Shown in pieces: positions 22,499-33,174 of a stretch of DNA of 64,000 nucleotides. A model generated the notes under the pieces. The model was not told the DNA's origin. It made no database searches and saw only the letters and a program-made list of their open reading frames with translations. The position numbers and the translations under genes were made by a program. The stretch is from Siphonodentalium dalli (lineage: Eukaryota > Mollusca > Scaphopoda > Gadilida > Siphonodentaliidae): the NCBI GenBank assembly GCA_032622095.1, contig CP136069.1, positions 70,023,319 to 70,087,318 on the forward strand. Direction: 5' to 3'. Within the stretch, counting starts at the first letter, position 1. Each line of letters starts with the position of its first letter.

Positions 22499-23366
22499 AT
22501 GCACGCATCACGTGACGAAAGTAAGCCGACATGTTATGGCCGCGAACTTATTAAATTGTGCAAGACTGGAAAGTTTATTATAGCGAACGGGAGATGTGGA
22601 GAAGATAGGAATATCGGTGAACTAACTTGTAATGCGAGTCTTATAGATTATGTAATAGCTAACGAATATGCATTGTGTTCAATTGTAGATTTTTCGGTGT
22701 TGTGTTTTAATCCATTATTTTCTGATGAGCATGCGGCATTGTCATGCACATATTCATACAGAACGTCTGTAATGGAGTCACATAGATCTGTTGAACAGAA
22801 AAAACACTTGAAAAAAGTTAAAAGTAATGCTTTTCCTAGAAATGAGATAACATCCATTTGTAAATGGAATGACGATAAGCGGGATGAGTATATAGAACTC
22901 GTTAGATCATTTGATTTATCTGAACTATTCGTGTCCGTTGGAAAAAACTGTAATGATATTTCGTACCAACAAGTGAATACATTATGTATGAACATATCAG
23001 ACGTACTAACAAAGCCAGCGGAGCTAGTTTTCGGTAGAAAGCAAGCTTCAAGTGTAAACCATGGTATGATATATGGACTGTGTTGAAATGAGATCAACTG
23101 TTTGCAAATTAAAGCGTCAATATCGAACATACAAGAGAAATGTTGACAAACATAATTTGATTTCCGCTTCTAAAGCATACAGGTCTATCATGGACAAGAA
23201 ACGGAATAATTGGTTCGAAAGTTGTAATCAATCATTGAGAAATAGTTTGACGTCCCGTGGTGGGGAATTCTGGAATATTTTGAATAATATGATCCGGGGA
23301 CAGACTAGAAAGGTTTCTCAAGAAATGCCAGATAACGAATCGTTCTTAGATATTTCAAAACAATGA
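22499..23366 (+). pseudogene. LINE-1 ORF2: endonuclease C-terminus and linker
   Basis: The 195-codon stretch 22499-23086 carries NGRCGEDRNIGELT, SLIDYVIAN and SDEHAALSC. These correspond to the conserved T, S-x-x-D and S-D-H motifs that close the endonuclease fold. It is followed in another frame (23073-23366) by a basic linker rich in Lys/Arg with FWNILNNMIRG, the usual spacer before the RT. The overlap of the two frames at 23073-23086 marks a frameshift. Confidence 0.7.
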
Positions 23367-24478
23367 ATACACCGGGGTGTGACTACGACGACCTCGGTAA
23401 TATCATTGCAGATATGTTTGACCCAGGTGATATGAGTGAACTAAACCAACCTATTGTTGATAATGAAATTATTCAAGTTGTAAGTAAATTAAAAGTATCA
23501 AAAGCACCTGGGTTAGACGCAATATCGAATGCATATATAAAGCAAACTCTTTATATTATGCTTCCGATTTATACTTCTTTTTTCAATATCATTCTCAGCA
23601 CTGGTCTTTTTCCAGATGCTTTGTCTATTGGTGTAATTAAACCTTTATTTAAGAATAAAGGCGATAGCAAGGATCCGAATTCTTACAGAGGTATAGCACT
23701 TGTCATTTGTTTGGGCAAAGTATTCACTGCTGTTTTGAATCGTAGATTATCCAAATTTTCCGAATGGGTTGATCTCTTAAGTAATAGTCAAACTGGTTTT
23801 AGAACGAAGCATTCAACGTTTGATAACGTGTTTGTTTTACATTGTTTGATTGAGATATATAATGTGAGCAATAAGTGGCTATACTGTTGTTTCGTAGATT
23901 TTCAAAAAGCATTCGATACGATATGGAGGGATGGACTTTGGGTAAAATTACTGAAGGCTGGTATACATGTAAATGGAAACTTTTTCAAAGTTATCAGAAA
24001 TATGTACAGTAAAATAAAGTCATGTGTTACCAATGATGGCCATCGGTCAGATTTCTTTGCATGTATTGGGGTAAGGCAATGAGAGAATCTTTCCCCAATA
24101 TTATTTTCTTTGTTCATAAACGACATTGAAGATTTTTTTCAAGAATGTGTTATCGATGGTTTGCCGTTTGTATTACATAAATGTCATGATGTGATTCAGT
24201 GTTATTTAAAAATGTACTGTTTATTCTATGCCGACGATACTGTTATTTTTGCAGAAAATGAGGTAAATATGCAAAGAGCTCTTGACTGTTTCGCAGATTA
24301 CTCTGATTCATGGCGACTAAGAATAAACGTAAACAAAACTAAGGTTATGGTGTTTAGTAAGAGTAATAAGAAAACTTTGCCGTGCTTTTTATTGAATGGG
24401 GACGCTCTGGACACGGTCCTCGAGTTTCAGTACCTTGGTCCCATTGTCAGAACATTTGACAAAAATCCGAACATCTAA
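23363..24478 (+). pseudogene. LINE-1 ORF2: reverse transcriptase, one nonsense codon
   Basis: A single frame spans 23363-24478 except for TGA at 24080-24082. Motifs in order: SKAPGLDAISN (domain 1), NSYRGIAL (domain 2), FVDFQKAFDT (catalytic Asp, domain A), VRQ-stop-ENLSP where the stop replaces the invariant Gly, LFINDIE, YADD at 24227-24238 (catalytic pair) and VNVNKTKVMVFSK-like / YLG thumb motifs. The catalytic Asp residues are intact. After YLG the normal ~200-250 residue segment is missing. Protein length and motif spacing otherwise fit CR1/L2-type elements. Confidence 0.84.
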
Positions 24479-24481
24479 TCA

Positions 24482-24836
24482 TAGGTTACCAAACGAAATG
24501 TGCAGATGGAAATCTAACAAAAGTGAAAACAATTGCAAAATATGTGGTGTTTTAGGGGATGAATTCCATTTCGTTTTAGAATGTGACGTAATTAAAGACC
24601 TCAGAGAGAAACACATTCCACAATATTATTGGAAATATCCCGTTAGAGAGAAATTCCACGATTTACTCACTTTTTGTAACGTGGCAATACTAAAACGACT
24701 ATGCATATTTCTCAAACTTGCGATCAATTGCCCAAATACAATGCTAACCACTGTCAACTATAGTATACAATTGCCCGAAACATGTTATTTATCAACATGT
24801 TGTTCGACGAAATTTGGCCTTCTTATTAAAAGATAG
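24482..24836 (+). pseudogene. LINE-1 ORF2 C-terminal Cys/His motif
   Basis: In a frame different from the RT, CKICGVLGDEFHFVLEC gives C-x2-C-x8-H-x4-C, a zinc-knuckle-like motif common at LINE ORF2 C-termini. The stop is at 24834-24836. It joins the RT fragment after a deletion of perhaps 700 bases (estimated from family architecture). Confidence 0.65.
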
Positions 24837-24916
24837 CCTCTTGATTTTAGAGATATCCATCTTCATCCGAAATTTGGTCCGAGATCGTCGGCTCGTCTAC
24901 TGTTTACTGGGCCACT

Positions 24917-25025
24917 AGTAATTCTCGATGGTGAAAAATAATCTATTTCAAAAATCGATATCTAACAACACTGAGCTTTGATAGGTGGGTTCCTCGACCC
25001 GAATCAAATATTTTTTACCCCCGAA
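24917..25025. mobile_element. TTAAAGGTAC-family MITE, right half only
   Basis: GATATCTAACAA, GAGCTTTGATAGG and CTCGACCCGAATCAAATATT match the right arm of the full element at 30625-31110. It is cut off where the next repeat begins. Confidence 0.6.
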
Positions 25026-25403
25026 TCAAAGACATTTGATGGACGTCGAGTGCGTGAATTACTTGATAAGTTAGTACTCAGGCAATGTGCCCAACCTGGG
25101 AAATGTAACATTCTACTAACATCGCCCATTTTTTTTTAAGAAATCCACCATACAACTCCATAGAAAACATCGCCTGAACTACACTCAATTGTAAATATTT
25201 ACATCTTGATTCCGGACGCAGCTATCGGCGATAAACTGAAACGAATGATTTCGCAATCGAGAGTCATTGCATTTATTTAATATGTAAGAATGGCGGCGTG
25301 TGTTGTCAATTTGGATTAATATTCGTAAAAAATATCTACTTTGAACAAGATTATTCTCAATTTCGATTTGATCACTCTACCGAAGTGTTTCACATCACTT
25401 TAA
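25026..25403. mobile_element. TTAAAGACAT-family repeat, copy A
   Basis: About 370 bp related to copies at 26212-26576 and 39529-39887, with shared blocks GATAAGTTAGTACTC, CAATTGTAAATATTTAC and CTATCGGCGATAA. The right end is CACTTTAA; the left end is decayed. Confidence 0.72.
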
Positions 25404-25547
25404 GAACAGATATATTTTAATAATGGTGGCGGTGGTTTTTGCAATAACGACGGGAATAGAGCCATCTCATAAGTGGCGGGTGTTCAATAACAAATACAGC
25501 CATTATTAAAATATTTCACAATATATACATGTTTTTTTTAATGTTTT

Positions 25548-25718
25548 ATACACAAAGTGACGTTTCGTCTATTTGTTCAGATCATACAAACACCGCAAAA
25601 TGACAGCTTTAAATAAATAAAGATACTTGGTTTTAACAGAATATCTTTGCCCTACTTCGTCCTGCTTTTGATGCCACCAGCATCATATCAAATTAGCAGG
25701 GCCACTTGACCAGGGGTG
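25548..25718. mobile_element. CACCCCTGG foldback family, right-half relic
   Basis: AACACCGCAAAATGAC, GCATCATATCA and CCACTTGACCAGGGGTG match the right half of the full copies at 37041-37564 and 59586-60040. The left half is absent. Confidence 0.55.
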
Positions 25719-25846
25719 GGGATTAGCAGAACACTCTGAAAAATTAGAAAAGTTTGAGGGGTTGTTTACGAGTCTGGTGGATGCCCATACAAATTGAACC
25801 AAATATAACCATGCTATTTTTGTAAACTAGTTCCCAATATTTGGGT

Positions 25847-26215
25847 TAGAGGGGGACTGTACACTAAATCCGGTCATTTTTGGGACCATCTTCTTTTATA
25901 CTCAACATAAAATATGCAACAAATGAATGAATTTGAGCCATGGATGAGTTAAAAAATACACTCATATACCGTATGAACTATACAAACAACATGGTACATT
26001 TATGTAATTATAACGAAAATGAATGTATGAAACCAGTCATAAATTCATTTCCATTACAATTTCCATGTTGTTTGTATCGTTCATAAGAGCATTTGAGTGT
26101 ATTTTGTACTAATCCATGGCTAAAATTCATTTATTTGTTGCATATATATTATATTGAGTATAAAAGGATATTGTCCCATAAATGACCGGATTTAGTGTAC
26201 GGTATATCCCTTTAA
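25847..26215. mobile_element. foldback MITE with TACACTAAATCCGG arms, copy 1
   Basis: Arms of ~160 bp: TACACTAAATCCGGTCAT on the left mirrors ATGACCGGATTTAGTGTA on the right, and both contain TTTTATACTCAA-type, ATTCATT and TGTTGTTTGTAT blocks. The right end is CCCTTTAA, overlapping the start of the next element. The left end is decayed (TTAGAGGGGG). The second copy is at 51110-51459. Confidence 0.8.
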
Positions 26216-26576
26216 AGACATATTATGGACTTGTTCGGGTGCGTGAAATTGATAAGTTAGTACTCGGGCGCTAAGGCAACCTGGGGAATGTAGTATTCTA
26301 CTAACATTGCCGAAAATTTCAAAAAAATCGACCATACCACTCTCGTCTGAACTACGCTCAATTGTAAATATTTACATCTCGATTCGGGACGCAACTATCG
26401 GCGATAAGCTAACACAAATGATTTCGCCACCGAGAGCCTTTGCATTTAATTAATATATAATAATGATGGCGTGTGTTTTCAATTTGGATTAATATTCGTA
26501 AACAATAACTACTTTTAGCAAGATTATTCTCAATTTCTATTTGATCACCCTACCCGAGTGTTTCATATCACTTTAA
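26212..26576. mobile_element. TTAAAGACAT-family repeat, copy B
   Basis: It starts TTAAAGACATATTATGG and ends ATATCACTTTAA; the ends are imperfect inverted repeats of ~25 bp. It directly abuts the preceding foldback element, sharing TTAA. Confidence 0.75.
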
Positions 26577-27428
26577 CACGTGTCTTCACTCTATGCAGCT
26601 ATCTGTATGCAATGTGATGGACACAACTCTACGATTATGTATTCACAGAGGACCTCCGTTGGGGAGGTGTCTCCAACTTATAATAGTTTTCAACTGCACT
26701 CGCCAGCCTTGGACCAGCCCTAAATTGTTTAATTATTCTCGTTCAATGCACGCATTGATTCACATATACGGTGATACGATGCAGTGTTCGTGTATATAGA
26801 TATGTATAAATACTGTATATTTATAACTATTAACAACTTGTCCTCCAACGCCCCTTCACCTTTGTGTCCTAGCTGTTATATACATAAATGATTTATGTTT
26901 AAATCAAACGTGAACTCCATACAACGGTGATACTCCAGTAATCTCCCACGTCTAATAATCTACATACTTCATATACTAGCGCTGGTCTGATTGACTGATT
27001 CATCTTTGGCATCACCACAGAGGGCTCCAATTTGTGACAGATAGGCAGTGTTGTATGTAATTATCGATATGTGCTAATAAACAGCTCCGCCATCAATCGG
27101 AATGCGATGCAACAAAGGAATCAGGGAGCTAAATGTGTTCCCGAGATGGGGAGCGAGTGCACCGTGGAATTCTAAAGGTGAAGGTAACTGAATAATGCCT
27201 TCACCTGATTGTGACACGTTATTTACGCCACCGGTGTAAGATGTTTTGGAAATTGTAATAACCCGTGGACCAATGGGCGAATGCATTATGGGTATATAGG
27301 TATTCTCGTACTTGAGTAAAACGTACCGATAGAGTCACGATAGTCCGACACAGATTAGCACATGTGCTGATATTGGCATTATAAACAACACCCTTTGAAA
27401 AGCATGCGATCGCGTGATAATCAAAGAT
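26577..27428. other. no gene recognised
   Basis: Open frames of 68 and 70 codons are present without recognisable content. No repeat or RNA structure was seen. Confidence 0.5.
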
Positions 27429-27483
27429 GGAAAGCTGAAGGGGACATCCTAGTTGCTAATTGCTGGTTATAATTGCTAGTTAT
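27429..27483. repeat. inverted repeat arm, left (pairs with 29523-29574)
   Basis: GGAAAGCTGAAGGGGACAT then TAGTTGCTAATTGCT is inverted at 29523-29574 (AGCAATTAGCAACTAGC ... GTCCCCTTCGGCTTTCC). The 2.1 kb between could be one element. Confidence 0.75.
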
Positions 27484-27500
27484 ACTATAATCAAAATCAA

Positions 27501-27805
27501 AGGGACATGTCACATGTATAGCTGACTTAGGTTTTTCTGCACGGGCTCCAATTTGGGGTTCAATATTTTAAGGGCCAATCTTAGAAAATATTTATGGACC
27601 CATACCTTTGAATTATTGGCATATAATATGAATGTTGCGGTATATATGGACCCTCCTGTATAGGGGCATGACACAGGTACAGTTGACTTAAGTTTTGTTC
27701 TGAGCGGGCTCCAATTTGGGGTACAATATTTTAAGGGCCAATTTTCGAAATTTATGGGTCCATACCTTTGAACTCTGGGCATATCATATGAATGTTGGGG
27801 GCATG
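27501..27805. repeat. tandem duplication, ~160 bp unit, 2 copies
   Basis: Both copies contain GGGCTCCAATTTGGGGT, CAATATTTTAAGGGCCAAT, CCATACCTTTGAA and ATATGAATGTTG. The second starts near 27661. Divergence is moderate. Confidence 0.82.
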
Positions 27806-27932
27806 TCTCTATTCCGAAGGTTCGCTATTCCGAAGGTCCACTATTCCGAAGGTTCTCTATTCTCAATGTTCGCTATTCCGAAGGTTCACTATTCCAAAGG
27901 TTCGCTATTCCGAAGGTTCTCTATTCCGAAGG
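27806..27932. repeat. 15 bp tandem repeat (CTATTCCGAAGGTTC)
   Basis: About nine units of CTATTCCGAAGGTT plus C, G or TC, with occasional changes such as CTATTCTCAATG. It reads open in one frame (YSEGSLF-like), but this is a property of the 15 bp period and is not evidence of coding. Confidence 0.92.
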
Positions 27933-29522
27933 TTTTTGTTATTTTAAGGTTAATTCTATATTCTAAAGTATTGAGAGGGTTCATTATCACGAAGATTCTT
28001 TTTATGGAGGAAATAACTTAAAACATTAAACAATAAATGTGATTTTGTTTTGTTTTCGCGGGTTTTCTTGAGATTTAATGTCATTACGTATGACGTTATT
28101 TCTCAATACATATTCACGCCACGCAGCCCACACAGTTGCTATGTTTCCATGCGATTTAATGTCATTACGTATGAGGTAATATCTCAATAATCTCAGAGGC
28201 AATAATACGCCAGCTAAAGGCGGATTATAACAGTGGGGCTATAACGCTTAATGAATACTGTAGGCTATAATAAACTGCGTAGCAGAATATCGCTGAATAG
28301 ACGGAAATTTGTTGTGTATTTTACTCGATTTACCTAGCAAATAAATACGTGATGCTATATACATCGGAAAGAGTGACATCTTAAGGTCATAATGGTGTAT
28401 AATAATCTAACTTTAATGTTAAATTACACATAGAATATTCCGGTTGATTGCCACAAACATCGCTTTTTTCTCTCTGTTTGTTTACGTTTTAACTGAAAGC
28501 CGAAGTGGTCCGAATAACTGCGGCATAATCCGGAGTTTGTTCTGGGTATTCTAGTTTCCATTTCTATATATAGCGCGGGGTTTTCCGAACAAAATGGCGA
28601 AAACCGATCGCCCCAAAGCCCATTTTCCTATGTGCTTTGAGAACAATTCCCGCACTAAAAACTTAATGACATAATGTAGGATCAGAACGGTAGTTTTGTT
28701 GACAATTTTCGCAAGCAACTTGTCAAAATTGGAGCAAATTAGAACTCTTGTGTCTGACTTGCCATGCGTGTGATTTTCATCCATGTGCATTTTGACTTTA
28801 AAATTTGTGTTGATAAAATAATCGGAGAACCGAATCACACAGTTTCGAAATATAGTTCTTCCATTTAGTGGGACCTTTCAAACTTAAGGTTCAAAATTTA
28901 TACAAATTTTGTTTGATTTTTTGTGTGCTTAACAAGAGCAGTATATTGCTCTATTCGCTTAGTATATATCTTAATTTCGCGGAAGTCCACCAAATGTGGG
29001 TGAAATGTAGCACCATATTATTTATTCTAATGCTCGTTGTGTTTACACTGTTTTAAAGTTTGAGAGGGTTGTAATTCCCGTAATTTATTTAATGTATTAC
29101 ATTTATATCTCCAATGTTTAATTAATCTATTTATTTTTTATTTATTGACACACATAATTACGATTACAATGGAGAATTCATCGTAATTCAACGGAAAATG
29201 CCGAACACAGTTCGCGAGGTCAACTGAGTTCGCATACTTTTAAAAATTTGTAAACATTGCGGTAAATGTCTCTTTTCGCATTAAATTACCGCTTTCAATT
29301 CACAACTGATGTGGGTTTCAGATCAAATAGCATGTCTTATATTTCATATAATTGTGGTTTTATTTGAGCGGGTCATTAACGCTTAACTCGTGTCATAAGA
29401 AGGCTATGCGCGCGATCTCGGACTAAATACCAGCATCTCCATCCCAATATCTTAGCTGGTTTTAGTACGAGAAGACTTGGACTATGAACCACCTTGAAAA
29501 AACCGCGTCAAGTCGTGAATCG
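27933..29522. other. no gene; one local duplication
   Basis: GATTTAATGTCATTACGTATGA occurs at about 28073 and again at 28153, each followed by a TATCTCAATA-type block. Frames of 95 and 62 codons (28551-28838 minus, 28868-29056 plus) have no recognisable domain. Confidence 0.5.
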
Positions 29523-29574
29523 TATAACTAGCAACTAGCAATTAGCAACTAGCATATGTCCCCTTCGGCTTTCC
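29523..29574. repeat. inverted repeat arm, right (pairs with 27429-27483)
   Basis: It contains short tandem TAGCAACTAGCAA blocks. It is followed immediately by Helitron-type minisatellite. Confidence 0.75.
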
Positions 29575-30134
29575 ATAGATTTCGACGAAATTTGAAAATT
29601 AGGGGTACTTGTGTCGGGGAAGTGTTTTGGACGGATCAAATCGTGAACTCGACCTGACCTTGACCTTCAAAATGGTCAATTCAAGGTCAAATTGGGTAAA
29701 ACGGACGGATTTCGACGAAATTTGATAACTAGGGATACTTTTGTCTGGGGAGTGTTTTGAACGGGTCAAATCGTTGCCCCGGTGTGACCTTGACCTTCAA
29801 TATGGTCAATCAAAAGTCAAATCGGGTAAAACGGATAGATTTCGGCGAAATTTGATACATATGAGTACTTTTGTCAGGGGAGTGTTTTGGACGGGTCAAA
29901 TCGTGACCCCGACATGACCTTGACCTTCAAAATGGTCAATTAAAGGTCAAGTCGGTTAAAACGGGGGGATTTCGACGAAATTTGATACCTAGGGAACCTT
30001 TTCTCCGGGGAGTGTTTTGGACGGGTCAAATCATGACCCCGACCTGACCTTGACCTTCAATTCAAGGTCAAATCGCGCCTTTCGCCGGAAATCAGATGGG
30101 AAACAGCCCGGACGATGTCGGGCCCACCAGCTAG
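29575..30134 (+). mobile_element. Helitron 3' part with minisatellite
   Basis: About four ~125 bp units (each with GATTTCGACGAAATTTGA, GGGGAGTGTTTTGGACGGG and TGACCTTGACCTTCAA) lead to a 3' hairpin GCCCGGACGATGTCGGGC (30106-30123), then CCACCAG, CTAG (30131-30134) and T. That is the Helitron 3' signature. No 5' TC end is visible before 29575, so the copy is 5'-truncated or interrupted. Confidence 0.74.
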
Positions 30135-30624
30135 TGTAATAAAAAAAGACAGTTTGAAGAATGTAATGTATAACACGAGAAACGGGAAAACTTGATATAT
30201 GGAAGTATCCATATTTCCCAGATCGAATTTGAAAGCTAGTTTATATTATAACTAGCAGGTTATAATTTATATTTATGGCTAATAATATGATCTTGGTGGC
30301 GTTACCTTTTCTGACTATGGTTTTCTTGTTAAAGGATGGAATCTTGTTTATTTGATTTGTATCTCAATAATTTAAACTGGTGAATTAATGGGGGAATGGA
30401 TTTTTGCGAGTGGGAAATTTATAACTAGCTGCTGTGGTTCTGGTGTTTTTCAGATAAAATTTGGCTGTGGGATAGCCCTGTCGTACACTTGGGGATTTAT
30501 TTAAAAAAGTAAACACACGACTTATGGTTTTCTAGCATTTTCGTTATAAACTGGTGTCAATCTAGCTGGGTAAACATCACTGGAATGACATGCAGGCTTC
30601 AATTCAGTGAATATAGCTGAAACG
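30135..30624. other. no gene recognised
   Basis: AT-rich sequence with several TTATAACTAGC words near 30240 and 30420. Nothing else was seen. Confidence 0.45.
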
Positions 30625-31110
30625 TTAAAGGTACTCAATCCGAACAGAGGGCCCCCATCTCAACAGATTCCAACAACAACAATCCGATCAGTGGGTCCTA
30701 TATTACTATTTCTTTGGCTTTGGGGGTAAAAAATATTTGATTCGAGTCGAGGAACCCATCAAACAAAGCTCAGAGTTATTATATTTTGATTTTTGAAATT
30801 TGTTATTTACTCGAGATGAGTACTAATAATTGCCTTCAACTGCCGTAATCTGCTCGGGATGTGTACACCAAAATCTATTCAAACAGACAAGGATGGATAA
30901 CTCTAAAATCAAGTGGTAATAAAAACGCAATTTTGACTGAGATCTGGGCCAGAAAGTATTCCCGATAATGAAAAATAATAGATTTCTAAAATTGATATCT
31001 AACAAATCTGAGCTTTGATGGGTGACTTCCTCGACTCGAATCAAATATTGTTGATCCCCGAAGCCATTGAAATAGTAATTGAGAGGAGTTTTATCGGATT
31101 GAGTACCTTT
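30625..31110. mobile_element. MITE with TTAAAGGTACTCAATCC ends
   Basis: Both ends are TTAAAGGTACTCAATCC in inverted orientation. The arms extend ~150-190 bp (AAAATATTTGATTCGAGTCG against CGACTCGAATCAAATATT). TTAA is present at both borders, as expected for TTAA-targeting superfamilies (piggyBac, Kolobok). A left-half relic is at 44893 and a right-half relic at 24917. The 73-codon minus-strand frame is a shadow of the arm. Confidence 0.84.
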
Positions 31111-31245
31111 AATCGGTCGGAAATGTCCAACATTTAAAACTTGCTGTATATGTTGGAAGATTTCAACCCGAGAGGAGGGGTGATAACTTGGAAATTTCGG
31201 TCTGGTTCAATGGGCATGCAGCTATATGAGACTAGCCATGAGAAC

Positions 31246-31665
31246 ATACACATGAACTGTTCAAATAGACCCGACAATGTACCTTGCTATATAAGTACCC
31301 ACACCAAAACACATCTGACAGGTCCCTGTGTCCTGCCTTGTAACATACACATGACTTTATAAAATAGATCCGACTGTGTCCCATGCGATTTTAGTACACC
31401 CGACAGTGTCTCATACACAACGAGAATGCGCGCACCCCACCCTCTGTCGCCGCGTCCATGTGACCATCCTTGATAACGTACACATGAACAGTTCAAATAG
31501 CCCGGCATTGCGCCATGCAATATAAGTACAGCACAACCCTACACGTGACAAGTCTTGAGACCATGCACATGGAGTTTCAAACAGACACGATATTGTCCAC
31601 ATGCACTGTAAGTACCCAACACCCAACCCCTATATCGCCATGTCCCCATGCACATGGCTGAGTAT
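31246..31665. repeat. diverged minisatellite, 4 units
   Basis: Units begin near 31246, 31343, 31474 and 31562 with a (C/T)ACACATGA block, then CAAATAGACCCGA and ATAAGTACCC. Spacing is irregular (about 97, 131 and 88). Short frames on both strands follow the repeat and are not genes. Confidence 0.65.
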
Positions 31666-31690
31666 ACATTAAAATCAATTTCTTCACTAA

Positions 31691-31910
31691 TCTAGTCGAC
31701 GATAGTTCCGCTATACATACATGTGTGGAGTTCTTGGTTGTACTATCCGGGCTGTTCGCTTCATTCGCGGCAAACATAATCGGCGATGCCGACATTTCGA
31801 GGGTTAATTGCCAGAATTTGTTGGGCTATATTCCTTATTTCTTCGCGAGTATTCTAGTCGACATTAGTTCCGCCATACCTACATGTGCGGAGTTATTGGT
31901 GGTACGATTG
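31691..31910. repeat. direct repeat pair, ~52 bp, 164 bp apart
   Basis: CTAGTCGAC(G/A)(A/T)TAGTTCCGC with CATACATGTG(T/C)GGAGTT occurs at 31691 and again at 31855. The 69-codon frame across it has no recognisable domain. Confidence 0.75.
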
Positions 31911-32842
31911 AATATTGAAATTCTGGCAAGTTAGGGGTTATGGGCACATGCGAAACAGCGGCCCCGTCTGTGCGTCGGTGGGCTTTCAACTTTTCATGTG
32001 AACCCCAAATGCGTGTGTGGGTTTTCGTGACATCCCGCACTGTTCTGGTCTCAAAAATGCCGCCTATATACCACGTGGCCTATCTGGGCTGATCGGGATC
32101 CTAGCTTCTCCGGGCGGTTTTTAGTCACGGCAACCTGTCAATATATTTGGGCTGGTATTATGCGATTCGGTGCTGGTTTAATACGATTCCATATGATAAC
32201 AAAGAAAAGCAATATTAACTTCGGGCTAACAGTTGTAAAATAAACTCATGCTGGTAAACCGAGATTCCCATGTGAAATCTATTGAAATATATCTATAAGT
32301 TTTTCCCGTATTATTAAATCACCCGTGGGGCGAAATGAGCAGATGAGTTGTTTTGTACTGTGCATGTAGAGGAGGCGCGGAACAGACATTAGCACCAAAT
32401 GGCAGAGGATCAGGGACATGGCTATATGGTCTTGAACTTGGAATTTTAATTTGTACCCCCCCCCGGATTGGCCTTTTCCAATATGTATCCCCAGCTTTCC
32501 AACTGTTAGAAATCCGAACTGACCAACCTGATCGACACCCCTATATATAATGGTTAGAGACGTTTCAAACCATCATCCTGGATCCTGCGGGGGGGGGGGG
32601 GGTCGATTCAGCGAATATGAAGCCTTCTGATCCACGTAAAGTGAGGGTAACCTGATTCGTATAGCTATAGGCAGGGTACTTGCCCCCCCCCCCCCCCGGA
32701 GGGGGGGGGGGGGTGGGGTCGGTATACTTCACACTCCAACAGTGTACATTCAGGAAAAGTGGTGGGAAGGTGTCGGATCCTTCAATCCTTCAATATTGTT
32801 CGGTGGTGATACCTTGATTTTCCAACTAGTATTTAGTGTGAA
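31911..32842. other. no gene; homopolymer tracts
   Basis: It holds G14 at 32589-32602 and C15-GGA-G13 at 32683-32713. No coding signal was seen in the 65-codon frame at 32353. Confidence 0.5.
32683..32713. repeat. poly-C / poly-G palindrome
   Basis: C15 (32683-32697), GGA, then G13 (32701-32713). It can form a GC-only hairpin or G-quadruplex/i-motif structures. The exact lengths may be unreliable because such tracts sequence poorly. Confidence 0.9.
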
Positions 32843-33174
32843 CAGGGACGTGAAGACGGAGGGGTGATTATGTGTCTAACTGTCCACAACTTTGGACAAA
32901 ATTCTCAACAGTACCTGTTGCAAATTTCATGCCTGACACAACGTTAGATTGAAATTTTATACCACATATAGATTGAAATTGTTCCCATTGTTTGACAAGA
33001 CTTATTAAGTACATGTAATCGGAAATTTGTTGTTTTTAGACCAACAGTAGCATATTTTTCTGCTTTTGGTAAATGAGGGGGGAGTGTAAATGGCCTATGA
33101 GGGGGAGTGTAAATGGTATTTCGCGAAGAGAGAAGTTTGGTCTGGTGCAATTGGACCCCCTAGCAACGTCCCTG
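32843..33174. mobile_element. CAGGGACGTG-family element
   Basis: It starts CAGGGACGTGAAGACGGAGGGG and ends CCCCCTAGCAACGTCCCTG, imperfect inverted termini. It contains AATTTGTTGTTTTTAGACC and GAAGTTTGGTCTGG, as in the 4287 copy. Comparison of 8 bp flanks shows no clear duplication. CAGGG ends hint at hAT, but this is unproven. Confidence 0.6.

Larger units (their letters stand above)
21110..24850 (+). mobile_element. LINE-1: CR1/L2-like non-LTR retrotransposon, defective
   Basis: Two-ORF layout on the plus strand: an ORF1 with an SGNH/GDSL esterase, then ORF2 with an APE-type endonuclease, reverse transcriptase and a C-terminal cysteine/histidine motif. It is dead: at least six frame changes, one in-frame TGA in the RT (24080-24082), and loss of most of the region between the RT thumb and the C-terminal motif. 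The limits are approximate. I see no 3' microsatellite tail or target duplication. Clade placement in the CR1/L2 group rests on RT wording and the esterase ORF1, and is an inference. Confidence 0.85.

Noticed and set aside
24917-26576. Cluster of repeats as a single large transposon
   Set aside because: Each block has independent copies elsewhere in the window in different order, so they are separate elements that landed side by side.
27716-28021. 101-codon frame with repeated YSEGSLF-type sequence
   Set aside because: It is produced by the 15 bp tandem repeat, whose length is a multiple of three.
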